A stretch of DNA of 41,698 nucleotides. Origin: Alphaproteobacteria bacterium (GTDB taxonomy: Bacteria > Pseudomonadota > Alphaproteobacteria > DSM-16000 > Inquilinaceae). Position 1 is the stretch's first letter. Every line of letters begins with the position of its first letter. Positions 18,001 to 21,556 of this stretch are shown piece after piece. A program made the position numbers and the translations under genes. Location of the stretch: assembly GCA_028281265.1 (NCBI GenBank), contig JANQKE010000060.1, positions 1 to 41,698 of the forward strand. Direction: 5' to 3'. Below the pieces are notes generated by a model. The model saw nothing but the letters and a program-made list of their open reading frames with translations, ran no database searches and was not told the DNA's origin.

Positions 18001-18843
18001 CAACACAGACGTCGAAGAACCGAACTCCATCGTTCCCGGCGAGGGGGTCAAGGCTACGAGGACGCCATCGAACGCCGCTTGAGCCTGGAGCCCGATGATG
18101 ACGCCCACCTCGACCGCCCCGGTGCTGCGCTCCAGATCCCAGTCGCCGCCGAGCCAGGACGAGCCGGTCAGATCGTCCGACGCGGCGACGTCCGCGCCGG
18201 TCAACTCGGCGATCCGATCGATGAACCCCGCTCCCGCTGCGCTGTCGCCGACGTAGCAGCCGTACAGCAGCAGATCGGCACCGTCCGACAGGGACCGGCC
18301 GATCACCTCCCACGCGGCGGCGTAGTCGGTGACGGTGCCCGCATCGATCACGCCGTCGCCGAGATGCAGCGCGGCTTCGCTGCCGTGACTGATGATATGC
18401 ACCGCATCGACGCCACTGCGCCCGGCGAGGTGATCGGCGATCTGCCGCAGCCCGTCGGCGGCCGGGTCCAGCACGACGATTTCCGCTGTGTCCGGCACGC
18501 CGGCCAGCAGCACCTCGTATCCCTGGACGGCCGGGTCGATGAAGACGATCTCCGTCCGCGCGTCACCGGGCCGCTGGGCGGCTGTCGGCGCGACCACCAG
18601 CTCCCCCGACTGCCGCTGGCTGTCGGCCAGCGCCCAGGCGAGATCGTCCGCATCCGCCGCCGCCTTGTCCGCCGACACCGGATCCGGCGGGTCGATGGCC
18701 ACATCGGCAGCCGTCGCCGCCCCGGCGGCGTCGAACATGAACCGCTGTTCCAGGGCATGGGCCAGCGCGCTGAACGACCGGTCCTGCAGGGCACGCTGGT
18801 CGGCCTTAGACAGGCGTCCGCGGGGGCGTGGCGATGGGGCCAT
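1..18843 (-). CDS. giant modular DUF4347/cadherin/RTX surface protein, C-terminus outside window
   Basis: This is an open minus-strand frame of at least 6281 codons. I checked the frame by translation at many points from 18843 down to 1, and it stays constant without a stop. The start ATG at 18843 has GAGG about 10 bases upstream. Module order: ALEQRFMFDAA motif (residues 31-40), DUF4347 (about 97-250), repeat modules (438-872), Ig/cadherin-like modules, a CSLREA-like stretch and beta-helix with PATR repeats (about 1525-2265), Ig-like repeats, second DUF4347 (about 3402-3555), lamin-tail-like domain (about 3912-4122), RTX-type repeats (about 4775-4830), then SwmB/Big-like and cadherin-like repeats to the edge. 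No classical signal peptide is seen. That, together with the RTX motifs, suggests type I secretion or a related route, but no secretion genes lie in the window. The likely role is a cell-surface or biofilm adhesin; this is inferred from architecture. Confidence 0.93.
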   Translation of the reverse strand, partial: MAPSPRPRGRLSKADQRALQDRSFSALAHALEQRFMFDAAGAATAADVAIDPPDPVSADKAAADADDLAWALADSQRQSGELVVAPTAAQRPGDARTEIVFIDPAVQGYEVLLAGVPDTAEIVVLDPAADGLRQIADHLAGRSGVDAVHIISHGSEAALHLGDGVIDAGTVTDYAAAWEVIGRSLSDGADLLLYGCYVGDSAAGAGFIDRIAELTGADVAASDDLTGSSWLGGDWDLERSTGAVEVGVIIGLQAQAAFDGVLVALTPSPGTMEFGSSTSVLVSKTNDPSADASADTLLNGFDVSGETVDTSGVILALATSGNGAGTDALGGPSDAVLAWVGQSDGALIAGTLASDDGSEFGLTSLQFIYEQTAAGSPARDVTFTGSRNGTAVGSLTLSPTHNTVTDVDFTTPDSGSFGNIDTLEIRLSQHLLGGFSIDTMVVTAAATGPANVAPVIANLDGDIVTSAGAMQSNTLLDAGGNASITDSDSANFDGGTLTVSLVAGAKTNDFVGLIEDGNGVTTPGGFQAGDPIHVDGTHIASFATNGAFGTSKTFNLNANATPELVARLVSALGYTTFNFPNALDGDRTVRIVLTDGDGGTSADNDVTVRIGATNNAPTVSDTVAGQSVDDNATVSPFNTVIIGDADNDSVTVTVSLDDAAKGVFTSASLTASGFVDSGGGTYTLLPSQSSGVSTSIATSALRALVFDPTDNRVAAGSTETTTFTIAINDGTDTTNDTTTTVVSTSINDAPELGPSPFLGEPYTEGGSAATVFSSVTITDPDTTTFAGATVTIASGVDGDTLAAGTPGPFSVNYDAATFTLTLSGGGTLAQLQTALRSVTFSSSSDDPTAGGTRETRSISFQVTEAGAGGVSSNTASPGITVIGLNDPPVTTGIDGDSSSEVVVGAGPQDVTGLNDATLSNPDSPNYDGGNLQIAQTSGTENGSWGVDGTTVTAGGGAAIAASDSIAVGGVAIGTVTTHDGQAGNNLVITFNADATNARIQTFLRSLTYDAPSGDGARPFTLTLRDGGGSGAGESHQVVNTFTINALANDPPGFATLNGGNTFTEGGGAVVIDADVAVSDTQLDALNGGAGDYAGARLTIARTGGANTDDGFGFDQTGASFTVSEAQSALLAGGQVFATFTDSAGTLTIDFTSTGTTATTALVNDVLQRITYANASDAPQGSVTLDWTFNDGIADSTGTNQATVSITAENDAPVLADQSPTLTAIPEDAGDDATNNPGTSIAAIVVDGSITDPDGSAVEAIAVTAVDNTNGVWQYSTDNGANWTGFSGTAGSPADLGTAARLLDGTLTGAQTQLIRFVPNADYNGTATITFRAWDKTSGTAGGTADTTANGGITAFSAATDTASVTVTPVNDDPVITGLDGDSVAWPGVGGSARLDTGGALAVSDVDLGTDFTGASLTVQRQGTAWSRDVFGFDTVDAGFTVSGSALQSGNQTFATFTNTGGVLTITFGSDQTTATDALVQAVMQRITYGNDTPAGDATLRFTLNDGASGSATADVTVTSDQVYVTSTSDDANGVTGDISFREAVGIAAGQTGTQTLVLDAALAGQTVTLGSGLTIGEALTIDAGAASGLTIAGSDITLNAALTVTNDSGDSIGFGTSIVGTGSIDKNGAGTLTLNGSNSSYAGTTTVNAGTLGVGNGGVGAGAITLADGTTLDFASAATVSNAIALTGDVTIATGSGAGTLTGDISGAFALTKTGTDTLTLGGTAQGFTTLDVQAGTVAVAADGNLGSGAVTLAGGTTLAVTGATTIDNAITLTGGATIAVDAATTLSGLISAGGNLLTKTGTGNLTLANTGNEAASTGGITVAAGTLTVAADDALVGGTVTLAGGTTLAVTGATTIDNAVTLTGGATIEVNAVVTVSGLVSAGANLLTTTGTGSLTLANAGNEAASTGGITVAANGALLVATDDALPAGTVTLGQGATLGATASITIDNAVAFEGTATVMANGNVLTLSGQITGVGALAGSGTGTVVLSGNNSASWSGGVTLSSSAALSVASDANLGTGPITLFGGAAFRVTGATTIDNAISTIAGGTVGIQTDADVTFSGLIQGSSGFLKTGAGTLTLSNTGNEAEHTTRTITVNEGALAAANDDALFAGTITLAAGTTLDITGDGVTIDNAIVLGGAATINAAAAVTASGVISGSNNGLTKTGAGLLTLSAVNTYTGSTVLSGGTLVVTGAVAGPVTAADGTTLGGTGTIGGDVLVQSGGTLAPGVAGTAAGLGTLTIDGNLTLASGAELAAQIGGATTAGTDYDQVVVNGGVDMGGGATVSLTEVNAFDASPNDGFTLIANDGTDAVTNPNTALDAATASVAIGGDVARIDQAGGDGNDVVATVNSAPTVSADPTIDGTEDRVLIIGVADLNYADAQTDPIQSITITALPNPAGGTLFLDANDNGVLDAGEAITVGQTIAVSDITANRLGFAPAADVNSPTAATFQYTMNDGLAASSPAATATIALASAPDVTSLSVADGTFGIGDTITVTVGFDEAVTVTGTPSVGIDVGGTLRQATYVSGSNSTTLTFEYTIVEADGDDTDGIAIAADAIGLNGGIIQDGDGNDADLTHGAVTGSGETVDTTRPTVTSIVRQSPTTTPTNADTLVWDVTFSETVTGIGTGDFTVSGTTATIQSVIDQGGNTWRVTLGGGDLADLDGDVTLSFAGGQDIADGAGNALTGTGPTGTDQPTYTLDNTTPTAPTITAPIEGDDVVNAAEAADVLIAGSGAEANATVDVSIDDGANLPVTAQVVADGTGAWTLTGAELDISGLNNGRLTVSVTQTDAAGNRSTAATDTITLDTLGPTIDAAGSTPAGGSAGHVPAGNIGLAFSETVLAGASGTITLVDVTNGGSVVETFDVATLNGDKGGSISIGGSTMTVDPGADLAGATRYAIQISAGALEDTNGNPIGAIADTTTYSFVSGLADTTAPSLLAIERSTPAAEDTNADTLAFTVTFSEEVTGVSAGDFELTRTGTAIANPVLSVTGSGAQYTVTVSSVTGTGTLGIDLAAGQDITDPTGNALPTAEPTDDQTYRVDRDAPTLMSFVRLGTDETTTADSVQFLAVFSEAVDGADAADFDLATTGTATGTIATVTGGGTAALIVTVTGVSGDGTLGLDLATGATLTDSIGNRLTPAAPTTADEVYTIDDGAPAAVAILRTGDADTNVATLTFDVVFDEAVENVDTADFTLATTGTATGTIGSVSTASGTLITVTVIDVAGDGTLGLDFAGGQDITDLSGTAFGGTDPAADEAYTVDTTLPTVTAITRALVDQQTGSDSDLVFRVTFDEPVSGLDASDFDTTVTGGATTGAISLSATGGTVIDVTVADVNGSVGATVRLDFIGSATDAAGNASTATVTSGQVYTLGGVLLDQGAVDEATLATLDGVNRDGTQKLVEAEGTPAEVVIIDSRVPGIATLLDGLGPDVDVWLLDAGSSAIGQISTILDGYADLGAVHLISHGGVGALHLGAETLTAGTLADHADAVTGWGAALSAGGDLLLYGCEVAEDRTGVAFIEQIAALTGADVAASDDLTGSSWLGGDWVLEATVGTVEAGVVVSPQAQAAFAGVLAPTTLTWAGNNANLGAQATDGEAGSTDIPGLTIEVLIANGTANPTGENVFITSSGTQAYNDSLTSSDPAAIGVFTWIIRSSDGTDFDLTSLELNTGTQNQTLTIEGFENGVSQGSDQVTIVANTRSTVNTGDELTATNFQAVDEVRITSKDFPAAIPTFIGLNDIVVEAAGPANVAPVIADLDGDIVTSDGAASSNTLLDAGGNVSITDSDSANFDGGTLTVSLVAGAQTREGVGLVTPNNGVTFPDGTQAGNRVLVAGTHIANFDTDGAVATSKTFNLNANATPELVAQLIGALGHTVLDPSGAPDGDRTVRIVLTDGDGGTSADNDVTVRIGAAASSVNLAQNDIVVVRYNADGAEDFSLMTTVDIPANSTIFVTDRGWLTNGNGFMNSRFDGTITWTTPGTVIPAGTILHFDDLSDSGSGATITREGGGDAGTVSGDFGQSPLSFSGDQIIIYQTSDAVAASTPTLIYGFNADGPWEESLTKSNDADLSGLPGDSGGATNILTAVQTSGGAGSAFGLLPERDNNAYQGSLDVTDRAAFLASLHTLTNWVQSQNTTYSEGDIGPPPNNAPTASGVPGSITFLEDMEGTFNISTVTIADADDDPVTVTVTVSSGTFSQVSDGSGVGTGVTASGQGTDTLTLQGSVTDVNAYFDGLANLRYTGAQDVSGNNAATFTLFVNDGTVNEQVGSGAININAINDLPQLSPTSGSGDPYTEGGSAATVFSSVTITDPDTTTFAGATVTIASGVAGDTLAAGTPGPFSVNYDAATFTLTLSGSGTLAELQTALRSVTFSSSSADPTAGGTRETRSISFQVTEEGPFGESSDPVTRGITVTELTSATTAGAGFDTTTGANLTPGIVFGAGDDTLTIANAAHVAGSTIDGGGGTDTLVLTDGVSLDGATVTAFEQLEVGAGASVTMSEAQHDAFTGIAGTGTNQITISAATDGFTGDADIETYVLGVANSITLGADAQNVTGSSGDDTVDVGGRTVTGTLSGGAGSGDTLVLANGANISGATVSGFENLTLAADASVTISASQLAQFTGTITATGSETITVVGDGDFSTLAHVESFLVEDDSTNTRTITVTQADVNVTVTSGTTTDAVTFDLGTLTYTGTLTGQGAVADTVLLGNGANIDGATLTEIEILAVAADASVTLGGGNLSGVTTLQTTVGGSETVTLTAAAATSKTLTAADPASDGFSITGSAGFQFVTGSAGADTIRGGADPDWLSGEGADDILDGGDGDDLLAGDAGTDTLTGGAGNDAFVYNGSIADADTITDLEAGDVILIRDLVGRSEANGSFSSDGGTFFFDMFGAPNDAELTLTLTGNPGTALDFTVTDDGGDTTITFAAVVPDVVSVTRAGGNPTNADSLDFTVTFSEAVTGVTADDFSVTGSTATVTDVQTTDNITYTVTVSGGDLGSLDGAVGLDVVDNDSIISSGTGIALGGAGTTGAGDGGFTGGEQYTLDNTAPVAPAAPDLVDGSDTGGSTGDDLTNATAPTFRVSLSGTGALAGDTVELLLGGASLTTPVTGVLTGTDITNGFVDLAVTDGDLGSDGDKAISARITDAVGNAGTESSALTVTLDTTAASVDGAGSQPADGATGVATNSDLQIAFDEAIAAGTGSVTLIDVTAGGTVVETFNIATGIGDGTPPGSISVSGSTVTVNPGSDLAATNRYAVQFDAGSVVDAAGNPIAAVSDTTTYNFITGQLDTTAPTVSLSPVTDPTNTNAGIVTVTFSEAVQNVDIGDFTLTRDGNGVALTGLTVSGSGDTYTLDLSGVTTGEGDYVLTLLASTDIADLAGNDLTETATESFTVDTTAPTATALVRAESSPTNDGTLSFTLVFDEAVSGVDAADFTLTGSLAAGASIGTVTPVSDSVYAVTVTGVGGNGTLGIDLDASGTGITDAAGNALAGGVTGQQFTVDTTAPAVTAITRTGDAVTDAGSLSFTVTFSEDVTGVDAADFTLDAAGVTTANGDADISVTGSGSVYTVTVANASGDGTVSVDLKAGGTGITDAAGNAVAAGFTGGQAYTVDTTDPVVNPGQTLTFPENAAADTVIGQVQVTEANAVTGYQITAGNASGFFAIDGNGVITLTAAGAAGAANDADIAPTSFTLTVQVTDATGRTGSAAVTVSALNEQEAPSFSGLDGTPSFTEGDPAVVLDGDVTVADPELDAADTYDGASVTLARTGGADAEDLFSGSGLLGTLTEGQGFTYDGTTVGTVTTNSGGTLVLTFNGNATAAIVDGVLQAIAYANGSDAPPSDVTLDWTFSDGTLETGGTNQTVVSITPTNDAPVLDTSTDPTLTGIAEDATDPSGTLVSALTGGLVSDPDAGAVEGIAVTAVDDANGTWQYSTDGGSSWTAFGTVSDSAAVLLTDTADDLVRFVPDADYNGTATITFRAWDRTDSNVTGTTGVDVGTNGGTTAYSTASESATVTVDSVPDVTGVSVVDGTFGIGDTVSVEVTFDEAVTVDTAGGTPSIGIDVGGTVRQAVFASGSGTTTLTFAYTIAETDSDDADGIAVTADAIGLNGATIQDADGNDADLTHGAVSGAGETVDTLRPTVSVSLTDTALLAGETATVTFMFSEDVTGFTVDDVTVGSGTLAAFSGSGSTYTVVFMPTADTEEATNLVTVGTGWTDLAGNAPAAATDSENYTVETLRPTVSVSLDDTALAAGETATVTFTFSEDVTGFTVDDVTVGSGTLSAFSGSGSTYTAVLTPPVGIEDATNL
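4360..4520 (-). repeat. RTX-type calcium-binding repeats within the giant protein
   Basis: Residues about 4775-4830 read GSAGADTIRGGADPDWLSG, then DDILDGGDGDDLLAGDAG and TDTLTGGAGNDAF. These are GGxGxDxLx nonapeptides of the hemolysin type that bind calcium in a parallel beta-roll, and they are common in type I-secreted proteins. Unusually, more than 1400 residues of further modules follow them. Confidence 0.85.
5670..6015 (-). repeat. large internal repeat B, copy 2
   Basis: Second copy of the 16230-16565 module, in the same relative order after DUF4347 and repeat A. Here about 0.7 kb of extra sequence, including the lamin-tail-like domain, separates it from repeat A. Confidence 0.85.
7125..7650 (-). 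repeat. large internal repeat A, copy 2
   Basis: Second copy of the module at 16985-17530, again placed just after a DUF4347 domain. The near-identical bases argue for recent duplication or ongoing gene conversion within the gene. Differences cluster in the middle, around the LVAGA segment and the codons after it. Confidence 0.85.
8179..8640 (-). other. DUF4347 domain, copy 2 (internal)
   Basis: Residues about 3402-3555 of the giant protein, in the same frame as the N-terminus. It starts EVVIIDSRVPG and contains LISHGG with His3457 and LLLYGC with Cys3500, 43 residues apart as in copy 1. It ends ADVAASDDLTGSSWLGGDW. Finding this domain in the middle of a polypeptide is unusual, since it normally opens the protein. 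The preceding residues are ordinary Ig-like repeats ending near 8760, so no separate gene start is evident. Confidence 0.87.
12050..14275 (-). repeat. beta-helix block with CSLREA-like start and autotransporter-associated (PATR-type) repeats
   Basis: Codes for residues about 1525-2265. It opens with a CSLREA-like segment (DISFREAVGIAAG, 14.2 kb). It continues with many units of the form LTKTGTGTLTL...NTYTG and ATTIDNAITLTGGATI, for example KTGAGLLTLSAVNTYTGS at 12.3 kb. Two adjacent units (13.08-13.34 and 13.37-13.60 kb) are nearly identical in bases. Such repeats form right-handed parallel beta-helices in autotransporter passengers. Here they are embedded in an Ig/RTX-type protein. Confidence 0.8.
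16230..16565 (-). repeat. large internal repeat B, copy 1
   Basis: Codes for residues about 760-872 (YTEGGSAATVFSSVTITDP, then DPTAGGTRETRSISFQVTE). It matches 5670-6015 almost base for base at an offset near 10.56 kb. It is a VCBS/cadherin-like module of the type found in large adhesins. Confidence 0.85.
16985..17530 (-). repeat. large internal repeat A, copy 1
   Basis: Codes for residues about 438-620, following the first DUF4347. It includes the segments PVIANLDGDIVTS, TLLDAGGN, SDSANFDGGTLTVSLVAGA and DGDRTVRIVLTDGDGGTSADN. Long stretches are nearly base-for-base identical to 7125-7650, about 9.87 kb away, for example around 17010-17095 against 7139-7224. It reads as a cadherin/VCBS-like beta-sandwich module. 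Confidence 0.85.
18094..18555 (-). other. DUF4347 domain, copy 1 (N-terminal)
   Basis: Residues about 97-250 of the giant protein. Visible signatures are EIVFIDPAV at the start, HIISHG with His153, DLLLYGC with Cys196, and the ending TGADVAASDDLTGSSWLGGDW. This is the usual N-terminal domain of very large bacterial repeat proteins. The His-Gly and hydrophobic-strand-Cys pair recalls the catalytic dyad of clan CD (caspase/CHAT-like) peptidases. That functional reading is inference, not established here. Confidence 0.88.
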
Positions 18844-18854
18844 GGTGAGGGTCC

Positions 18855-19493
18855 TCAACCGGAGGTCACGCTGCCGCCGGCCAGCCGGCCGGGCGGGTCG
18901 TGATGGTGGGGGGCGACCGTCCGCCGGATCTTGCCGGAAGGACAGGACATCCGGGCGCCGGAACGGATCGGGCGAAAGGAACGGGGGGGCGGCGCGTGGA
19001 CCACGCCCCTTGCGGGCCGTCCGCACCGATCCGTTGATCGAATCCGGGAGCGTCGGACGACACCGTTTCGGGACAGCGAGCGAACCACTCCACCCCGACA
19101 AAGGCGGAGACACCGCCCGGCACCCTCACCGAGGAGGGCAGCGAGACGGTCGCAGGCGTCGGGGGGCAGGCTGTCGACATGCGCCCGATGGACCGCCGCC
19201 TGCACGGCCGACCCGTCGACAACCAGGCTGCCTTGCGGACCGGCACGACCCGCATCGACGATCGGGTGCAGACCCCGCGAGCGGCACGCACCGGTCGTGG
19301 AGACCGATATCGTATCGGCCGTCCCCGAGGCGGGGCGCACGGCATGGACGACCGAACCGGCCGGGCCGGTCATCCATGCGGACATGGTCGGGTTCGGCCG
19401 CCACAGGGCGACGGGTCGTGCCGACCCGGGCCGGGGCAAGCCGAGGATGAGAGGATACGTTGCCATCGCCTCCCTAGAGGCTTCCGAAACCAT
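18855..19493 (-). CDS. hypothetical protein upstream of the giant gene (uncertain)
   Basis: A 212-codon frame ending 12 bases before the giant gene's start, on the same strand. The first 120 or so codons show high GC at the third position and moderate GC at the second, as in real genes here, and read as plausible protein (MATYPLILGLPRPGS, GSLVVDGSAVQAAVH, CDRLAALLGEGAG). The last 80 residues are arginine/proline-rich and less convincing, so the frame may be shifted or shorter in reality. An internal ATG at 19466 is an alternative start; the small inverted repeat GCCTC-CCTA-GAGGC (19468-19481) overlaps its putative ribosome site. I recognise no family. Confidence 0.4.
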   Translation of the reverse strand: MVSEASREAMATYPLILGLPRPGSARPVALWRPNPTMSAWMTGPAGSVVHAVRPASGTADTISVSTTGACRSRGLHPIVDAGRAGPQGSLVVDGSAVQAAVHRAHVDSLPPDACDRLAALLGEGAGRCLRLCRGGVVRSLSRNGVVRRSRIRSTDRCGRPARGVVHAPPPRSFRPIRSGARMSCPSGKIRRTVAPHHHDPPGRLAGGSVTSG

Positions 19494-19852
19494 ACCTATG
19501 TCCGCGTGATGTTCGATTACCGAATTCCCGCGCTGCCCGCAACGTCTTTGGCGATATTTTGATGCTTGTCTTCGCTTAAGCCCTTTCCATCAAAGGGATA
19601 GGCCTCGTTATCGGCTATGCAGATCAAAATTACAGGAAAATTATATTCAATTCTCATCAAACTCCGGCCGACCGATGTCCGAACGCCCCGGCGGTCACGG
19701 ACGAAGGCGAACCGCGGGAAAGAGAGGGTCGTGCGTATCCCGACAATGACATACTTGCGTTATGGACAATGATACACCTGTTAGGCATACTCTGTTCATC
19801 GGAGCGTCAACGAAACGCCCCGATCACGCTGCAAAGGGGAGGCTTGGGCAGT
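19494..19852. other. AT-rich divergent intergenic region
   Basis: The region 19540-19680 is clearly richer in A/T than the rest of the window, as expected of a divergent promoter region. It holds a small hairpin (CCCTTT-ccatc-AAAGGG, 19581-19597) and two copies of GACAATGAYA at 19742-19751 and 19765-19774, 23 bases apart. I see no gene inside it. Confidence 0.6.
19763..19791 (+). promoter_or_regulatory. candidate promoter of the tail-collar gene
   Basis: TGGACA (19763-19768), a 17-base spacer and CATACT (19786-19791). The predicted transcript would start near 19798, upstream of the ATG at 19853, which supports that start over the ATG at 19769 that lies inside the promoter. Confidence 0.4.
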
Positions 19853-20440
19853 ATGGATATGTATCTCGCTTCGATCATGGGATGGGGGCCGGCCTGGTCG
19901 CCGAGAAACTGGACGCTGTGCGCCGGCCAGTTGCTGGCGATCAGCCAGTTCACGGCCGTGTTCTCGCTGGTCGGCACGACCTACGGCGGCGACGGCCGGA
20001 CCACGTTCCGCATGCCCGATCTGCGCGCCCGGGTGCCGGTGGCCGCGGGGCAGTCGCCGGGGACCCAGTACATCCCGCAAGGGGCGCTGATCGGCAGCGA
20101 TACGAACACGCTCACCGTCCTGGAAATGCCGGTCCACAACCACACGGCGAACCTGCAGAACCTCGTCATCCAGGTCGCGACCTCGTCGAGCGACGGCACC
20201 GAAGATGACCCGAACGGCCATATTCCGGCTGCAAGCAATTTCGGGTCCGGCTTGTCGAAGCAGACGGTACAGACCTATGCGCCGCTCGCCAGCGCCGACG
20301 GCAGCCTCGCGGGGACCGCGATCGGCGGTTCGGTCATCGTCGGCAACACCGGCGGCAGCCAGCCCTTCTCGATCGTGCAGCCGTTGCAGGCGATCCAGTT
20401 CATCTTCTGCCTGCAAGGCCTCTTCCCGCCGCGGAACTGA
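19853..20440 (+). CDS. phage tail collar domain protein (microcystin-dependent-like family)
   Basis: A 195-residue protein. The N-terminal half carries the tail-collar signature: MGWGPAWSPRNWTLCAGQLL, then SQFTAVFSLVGTTYGGDG and RTTFRMPDLRARVPV, followed by the HNHTAN histidine motif near residue 105. The C-terminal half is a variable, serine/glycine-rich region ending in QPLQAIQFIFCLQGLFP, typical of the family. ATG 19853 was chosen because AGGGGAGG lies 10 bases before it, the length fits the family (about 180-195) and the conserved domain begins there. Homologues are short fibre or tip proteins outside phages whose role is poorly known. No other tail genes are near, so this is not a prophage remnant with structural genes. 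A strong hairpin follows the stop. Confidence 0.88.
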   Translation: MDMYLASIMGWGPAWSPRNWTLCAGQLLAISQFTAVFSLVGTTYGGDGRTTFRMPDLRARVPVAAGQSPGTQYIPQGALIGSDTNTLTVLEMPVHNHTANLQNLVIQVATSSSDGTEDDPNGHIPAASNFGSGLSKQTVQTYAPLASADGSLAGTAIGGSVIVGNTGGSQPFSIVQPLQAIQFIFCLQGLFPPRN

Positions 20441-20457
20441 CCGAGAAGCGATCGGTC

Positions 20458-20501
20458 CACCCGCCGATCGGGTCCGGCTGGACCGGTCCGATCGGCGGGT
20501 G
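20458..20501 (+). terminator. strong hairpin terminator after tail-collar gene
   Basis: A perfect 14-bp stem, CACCCGCCGATCGG (20458-20471) with its complement at 20488-20501. The loop itself can form a GTCC/GGAC stem. A short GGTTT tract follows. It lies 17 bases after the stop codon at 20440. Confidence 0.6.
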
Positions 20502-20592
20502 TCGGTTTCACCTGCCGGCCGTATCCGGATCGGTGCCGCCGGCTCTTCGACACCGCACCTCGGACCTGGCATCCGAAAACCCGGACACGGTC

Positions 20593-20913
20593 ATGCCCCT
20601 CGGCCCGCTCGACGAGATCACCCGCACGCCGTTCGAAGCGCAGACCGGCACCCCCTTCACCCTGACCGACGGGGCAGGCAACACGGTGGAGATCGTGCTC
20701 AGCGAGGTCGTCGACAGCGGGGATCGCCCGGCACGCTGGATGAAGCGCGATCCGTTCAAGCTGTGGTTCGACGTCCCGTCCGGGACCGCCATCCCATCCA
20801 ACGTCTACAGTTTCAGCCACGCCAAGCTGGGCACGATCGGCGACCTTCTGGTCACCCCGGTGATCAACCCGGACAACCCCGGTGCGCCGACCTACGAGGT
20901 GATCTTCAACTGA
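20593..20913 (+). CDS. DUF6916-type small protein
   Basis: A 106-residue protein starting MPLGPLDEITRTPFEAQTG. The pattern matches the DUF6916 family: an F-x3-G-x-PF opening, an acidic hydrophobic strand (VEIVLSEVV), a DPFKLWFDVPSG block, NVYSFSHAKLG, and a final LVTPVINPD...YEVIFN. This family is often encoded beside tail-collar proteins and its function is not established. The start at 20593 is where the family begins; an upstream GTG at 20533 is in frame but adds residues unlike the family, and neither has a strong ribosome site. The stop overlaps the next start (TGATG at 20911-20915), so the two genes are probably translationally coupled. Confidence 0.75.
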   Translation: MPLGPLDEITRTPFEAQTGTPFTLTDGAGNTVEIVLSEVVDSGDRPARWMKRDPFKLWFDVPSGTAIPSNVYSFSHAKLGTIGDLLVTPVINPDNPGAPTYEVIFN

Positions 20914-21428
20914 TGGCAAGGAAGGGCGCGGACCTGCGGGCCGAACTGGCACGGTTCACCGCCCCCCGCTGCCGGATGATGCATGAGCAGGTGGCCCGCG
21001 ACCGCGCCACCGGAGCGCCGATACGTCATCCCGCGTCCGACAGCGGCTATGCCCGCCGACCGCTCTGCCCGGCCGCCCGGCGCGACACCCATCTCGCCTG
21101 CGGCCACACCAATGCCCGCAACCGTTTCCTGGATCTGCTGGCGCAACTGCGGACCACCGGCCGGGCCAACGGGGACCTGGACGGGCTGATCGAGTCAGCA
21201 CGGGCGCTCGATCTCGAAACGGCCCTGCTGGACCACCGCAAAGGGGACGCGGAGCTGGCCGCGGCCCGGGCGGAAGACGCAGACGCCGCCGCTGCCGCCC
21301 ACACCGCCATCGCCGCATTGGAGGCCGAGCACGACCGCCTGGTCGACCGGTGGCGGGAACTCCAGACCACCGCGCTGGCGCTAGAGCCTCTCATCTGCGT
21401 CCGAACGGACGCAGATGAGAGGCTCTAA
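20913..21428 (+). CDS. hypothetical coiled-coil protein, tail encoded by a palindromic repeat
   Basis: A 171-residue protein starting MARKGADLRAELARFTAPRC, overlapping the DUF6916 stop by one base. The N-terminal part is basic with several Cys and His residues (PRCRMMHEQ, RPLCPAARRDTHLACGH). The C-terminal part is a strongly predicted coiled coil (LETALLDHRKGDAELAAAR, then AIAALEAEHDRLVDRWREL). I recognise no family. The last 15 or so codons and the stop lie inside the CTAG-bounded repeat at 21381, so the native C-terminus was probably altered by insertion of that element. Coupling to the DUF6916 gene suggests a joint role. Confidence 0.6.
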   Translation: MARKGADLRAELARFTAPRCRMMHEQVARDRATGAPIRHPASDSGYARRPLCPAARRDTHLACGHTNARNRFLDLLAQLRTTGRANGDLDGLIESARALDLETALLDHRKGDAELAAARAEDADAAAAAHTAIAALEAEHDRLVDRWRELQTTALALEPLICVRTDADERL

Positions 21429-21491
21429 CTCTTTAAACTAGATCACCTTATCTGCGTTCAGATGAGTCCATCTGAACGCAGGGTGATCTAG
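21381..21491 (+). repeat. RIME-like double-palindrome element, copy 1
   Basis: 111 bp beginning and ending in CTAG. Hairpin A is a perfect 22-bp inverted repeat (21382-21403 with 21406-21427). A linker ACTCTTTAAA follows. Hairpin B has outer arms CTAGATCACC/GGTGATCTAG, inner arms CTGCGTTCAGATG/CATCTGAACGCAG and a one-sided TTAT bulge. It fills the gap between convergent genes and could also act as a bidirectional terminator. Related copies lie at 35952 and 41592. Confidence 0.9.
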
Positions 21492-21556
21492 CGTGAAGAC
21501 AGGGCCCGGCGACGGGCCCCTGATACGAAGCCCGGGGCGATCGGACGGAGACCGGC

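Noticed and set aside
19769-19852. Longer start for the tail-collar protein at ATG 19769
   Set aside because: The extra 28 residues are not family-like, the ATG sits inside the likely promoter, and ATG 19853 has a better ribosome site.
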